From: a virus
Strand: one strand, 5' to 3'
IMG/VR virus record: IMGVR_UViG_3300046491_000198
Span: 1-29,611 of that record
DNA: 29,611 nucleotides
Made by a program: the position numbers and the translations under genes. Below the pieces are notes generated by a model that ran no database searches, was not told the origin of the DNA, and was given only the letters and a program-made list of their open reading frames with translations. Below are positions 27,679-29,611 of this stretch, in pieces; position 1 is the first letter of the stretch, and the number at the start of each line of letters is the position of its first letter.

Positions 27679-28057
27679 TCCGTCTGTTGCACTGCAGGAA
27701 GCGCTGGTCGCGCGACTGGAAGCTGAGGTTTCGTGTCCTGTGTACGACGGTGCTCCGATGGATACGCCGATGCCTTACATTTCGTTTGATCGCGAAGTCT
27801 CGGTGAATACTCGGCCCATCTCCGGCCGTAAGCGCGAAACCCGGATGCTCTATCTGTCGGTTTGGTCAGATGCTCACGGCCAGGCGGAAGTGAAGCGCAT
27901 CAACGGCGAGATCGTCGCAGCCTTGGACGAGCGCCGTTTACCGTTGACAGTTGGCCGGGTTGTCTCCGTAAGAGTTGAGCAGGCCGACGCTCAGCGCGAT
28001 GCGGATGGTGTGACCTATCAAGGTTCGATCGCTGTTCGCGTTCTCACCACTCATTAA
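27671..28057 (+). CDS. DUF3168 tail completion protein
   Basis: 128 residues; the ATG at 27671 has GAGGG upstream. The pattern SVALQEALVARLEAEVSCPV, YISFDREVSVNT, LYLSVWSDAHGQAEVKRI and a final YQGSIAVRVLT fits DUF3168 (HK97 gp11 / lambda gpU-like), the terminator of the tail tube. It directly precedes the major tail gene, the usual order. Confidence 0.88.
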   Translation: MADPSVALQEALVARLEAEVSCPVYDGAPMDTPMPYISFDREVSVNTRPISGRKRETRMLYLSVWSDAHGQAEVKRINGEIVAALDERRLPLTVGRVVSVRVEQADAQRDADGVTYQGSIAVRVLTTH

Positions 28058-28110
28058 TTTAAATCCGGCCGCCTCGCGGCTTTATCCAATGTGCCTTTGG
28101 AGGAACCCCC

Positions 28111-29611
28111 ATGGCCGATGACAACCTCAATACCGCCGCCGGCTGCCGATTCTCGATCGGCAGCAAGAACGGCGCCGATACCGAAGCGCTCTACAAGGCG
28201 GACACCTATGTCGAAGTCGGCGAGATCGAAGACCTGGGCGAATTCGGCGACACTTTCAGCTCCGTGAACTTCACGTCCCTACGGGATGGTCGTGTTCGCA
28301 AATACAAGGGTACCGCCGATGCGGGCGACCTGACGCTGACCGTGGGCCTGGACAACGGCGACCTGGGCCAAGCCAAGCTTAAAGTTGCCCACAAGGATCG
28401 CAGCAAAGGTGACTACAACATCAAAGTCACCCTGAACGACGGCGATCCTGATGCAACCCCGGCCATTCTTCCGACCACGTTCTACATGCGTGGCAAGGTC
28501 ATGAACAACACCGTCGCTGCCGGTGCCGCTGACAACGTGGTGCGCCGCAATGTCACCACCAACGCTGACGGATCGGCCAGTCCGCGCTACCGGACATCTT
28601 GCGTAATCGGCGCTGACGAGCAACGCACACGTGTATTGCAGAAACTTGAGGCGGCGTGCGCGGGCAAGCTTATCCGTGTAGGTGGTCGCTGGATGCTCCA
28701 GACGGGCGCGTACTACGGTCCGTATGATTTCGAGATCACCGAAGACATGGTGGTGGGCACCATCACTGGCAGCACCGAGCCAACCAACGATTCTGCCATC
28801 AACACGGTGCGCGGCACCTTCATTGACCCTTCGCAGTCCTGGACCGAAACCGACTATCCCGAAGTGCAAGTGGATCAGTGGGTTGTCGAAGACGGTGGGG
28901 AGGCGGCGGAGACGCTGACCTTCTCCTATGTCACTGATCCGTACCAGGCTCAGCGCCTGGCAAACATCGAACTGCGCCGCCGGCGGGCGGGTGGGACCAT
29001 CAGCATTCCCATGAACCTTTCCGGCTACAACTGCCGGCCTGGTCGGGTCATCAGGGTCAACCTGCCGTCGCTGAACATCCTGGGGGAGTTCATCGTCACC
29101 AATTGGTCGATGGGTGATAAAGATGGCTGCAGTGTCTCGGTGGCGCAGTATGAGCCGGCCATTTTCAGTGATGCAGTTGGCCAGCCCTACAATCCGATCG
29201 GCTTTATCAACCTACCGACCGGTGGCCTGGGTTCTCCCACAAACCTCAAGTGGACGCAGGATGCATCGGCCGAGGTGACACAGGGCATCCTCTCCTGGGT
29301 GCCTCCGTCCGGCATTGTGAAGGAATACATCGTCATCGTTCGCCAGGGTGCGACCGCGATCCAATCGCACAATGTTCCGGCGACGTCCACCGAGCGGGCT
29401 ATCAATGGCTTGCCTTCGGGTAGCTACACGATGAGTGTGGCGGCGGTGGGGCCGATGGCTCGGTCGGGCGAGGCGACTATTTCAGTCAGCGTGAATGGTC
29501 CGCCCATTCCTGAAGCCTGTGTGGTGCAGTCATCGATTGATTCGATCACCTTGATTCCGTCCAACACCTTGCGCGGGCTGAATGGCGGGACTTATGAGTA
29601 CTTCTTCAGCA
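28111..29611 (+). CDS. Chimeric tail protein: major tail protein fused to J-like tail tip, partial
   Basis: GGAGG precedes the ATG at 28111 and the frame is open to the window end (500 codons). Residues 1 to about 155 are a siphovirus major tail (tube) protein: GCRFSIGSKNGADTEALYKA, YVEVGEIEDLGEFGDTFSSV, LKVAHKDRSKGDYNIKVTLN, TFYMRGKVMNNTV. From about 156 the sequence is a J-like host-specificity protein: EAACAGKLIRVGGRWMLQTG, QRLANIELRRRRAGGTISIP, GYNCRPGRVIRVNLP, then a fibronectin-III-like domain (about 370-465). Chaperones, tape measure and minor tail genes that normally lie between these two are missing. The switch falls in 28561-28590. Confidence 0.85.
   Translation, partial: MADDNLNTAAGCRFSIGSKNGADTEALYKADTYVEVGEIEDLGEFGDTFSSVNFTSLRDGRVRKYKGTADAGDLTLTVGLDNGDLGQAKLKVAHKDRSKGDYNIKVTLNDGDPDATPAILPTTFYMRGKVMNNTVAAGAADNVVRRNVTTNADGSASPRYRTSCVIGADEQRTRVLQKLEAACAGKLIRVGGRWMLQTGAYYGPYDFEITEDMVVGTITGSTEPTNDSAINTVRGTFIDPSQSWTETDYPEVQVDQWVVEDGGEAAETLTFSYVTDPYQAQRLANIELRRRRAGGTISIPMNLSGYNCRPGRVIRVNLPSLNILGEFIVTNWSMGDKDGCSVSVAQYEPAIFSDAVGQPYNPIGFINLPTGGLGSPTNLKWTQDASAEVTQGILSWVPPSGIVKEYIVIVRQGATAIQSHNVPATSTERAINGLPSGSYTMSVAAVGPMARSGEATISVSVNGPPIPEACVVQSSIDSITLIPSNTLRGLNGGTYEYFFS

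Overview
The window is most of a temperate siphovirus (prophage) genome from a Pseudomonas-like host. The reasons are high GC with GC-ending codons, a lambda-like divergent repressor/Cro switch, an HK97-type packaging and head module, and several small protein types that I associate with Pseudomonas prophages (DUF1654, a short LuxR-type HTH protein with a C-terminal membrane segment, a lambda-family holin). No host housekeeping gene is visible, so host assignment is inference.

Layout. About 1-9700 is the early-left/accessory arm. Leftward genes (two unknown proteins, an HNH-AP2 endonuclease, a DNA cytosine methyltransferase, a frameshifted zinc-ribbon gene, three small proteins, a PL7 alginate-lyase-like protein, a 53-aa protein and a LuxR-type regulator) alternate with short, often AT-richer rightward genes that look like independently promoted morons. 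A tRNA-like element with its own terminator lies at about 6.8 kb. From 9.9 to 11.4 kb is the switch: PL with two operators, a PL leader carrying a boxB-boxA-like pair, an SOS-controlled DUF1654 gene, the S24 repressor cI, three operators between divergent PRM and PR, and cro. From 11.4 to 15.1 kb is the PR operon: RHH-type protein, Rha-type antirepressor, an O-like initiator with iterons inside its gene, a P-like helicase loader and a VRR-NUC nuclease, most joined by 1-8 nt overlaps. A tyrosine recombinase, a zinc-knuckle protein and a candidate late regulator follow.

A RelA/SpoT-type alarmone synthetase gene (17.5-18.5 kb), clearly AT-richer than its neighbours, is inserted just before two tandem terminators and the holin genes. 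From 19.6 kb comes the HK97-like packaging and head module: HNH protein, probable cos region, TerS, TerL, small membrane protein, portal, ClpP-like protease, capsid, connectors, HK97 gp10-like and DUF3168 proteins.

The right end is the most striking part. The major tail protein starts normally at 28111, but after about 155 residues it runs in frame, without any stop, into the C-terminal half of a J-like tail-tip/host-specificity protein. Tail chaperones, tape measure and minor tail genes are absent from between them. Either a large deletion fused two tail genes and left a tail-defective prophage, or the junction is an assembly chimera. Together with the phage-borne alarmone synthetase, the PL7 protein with a changed active-site residue and the dual SOS-type sites, these are the main points for follow-up.
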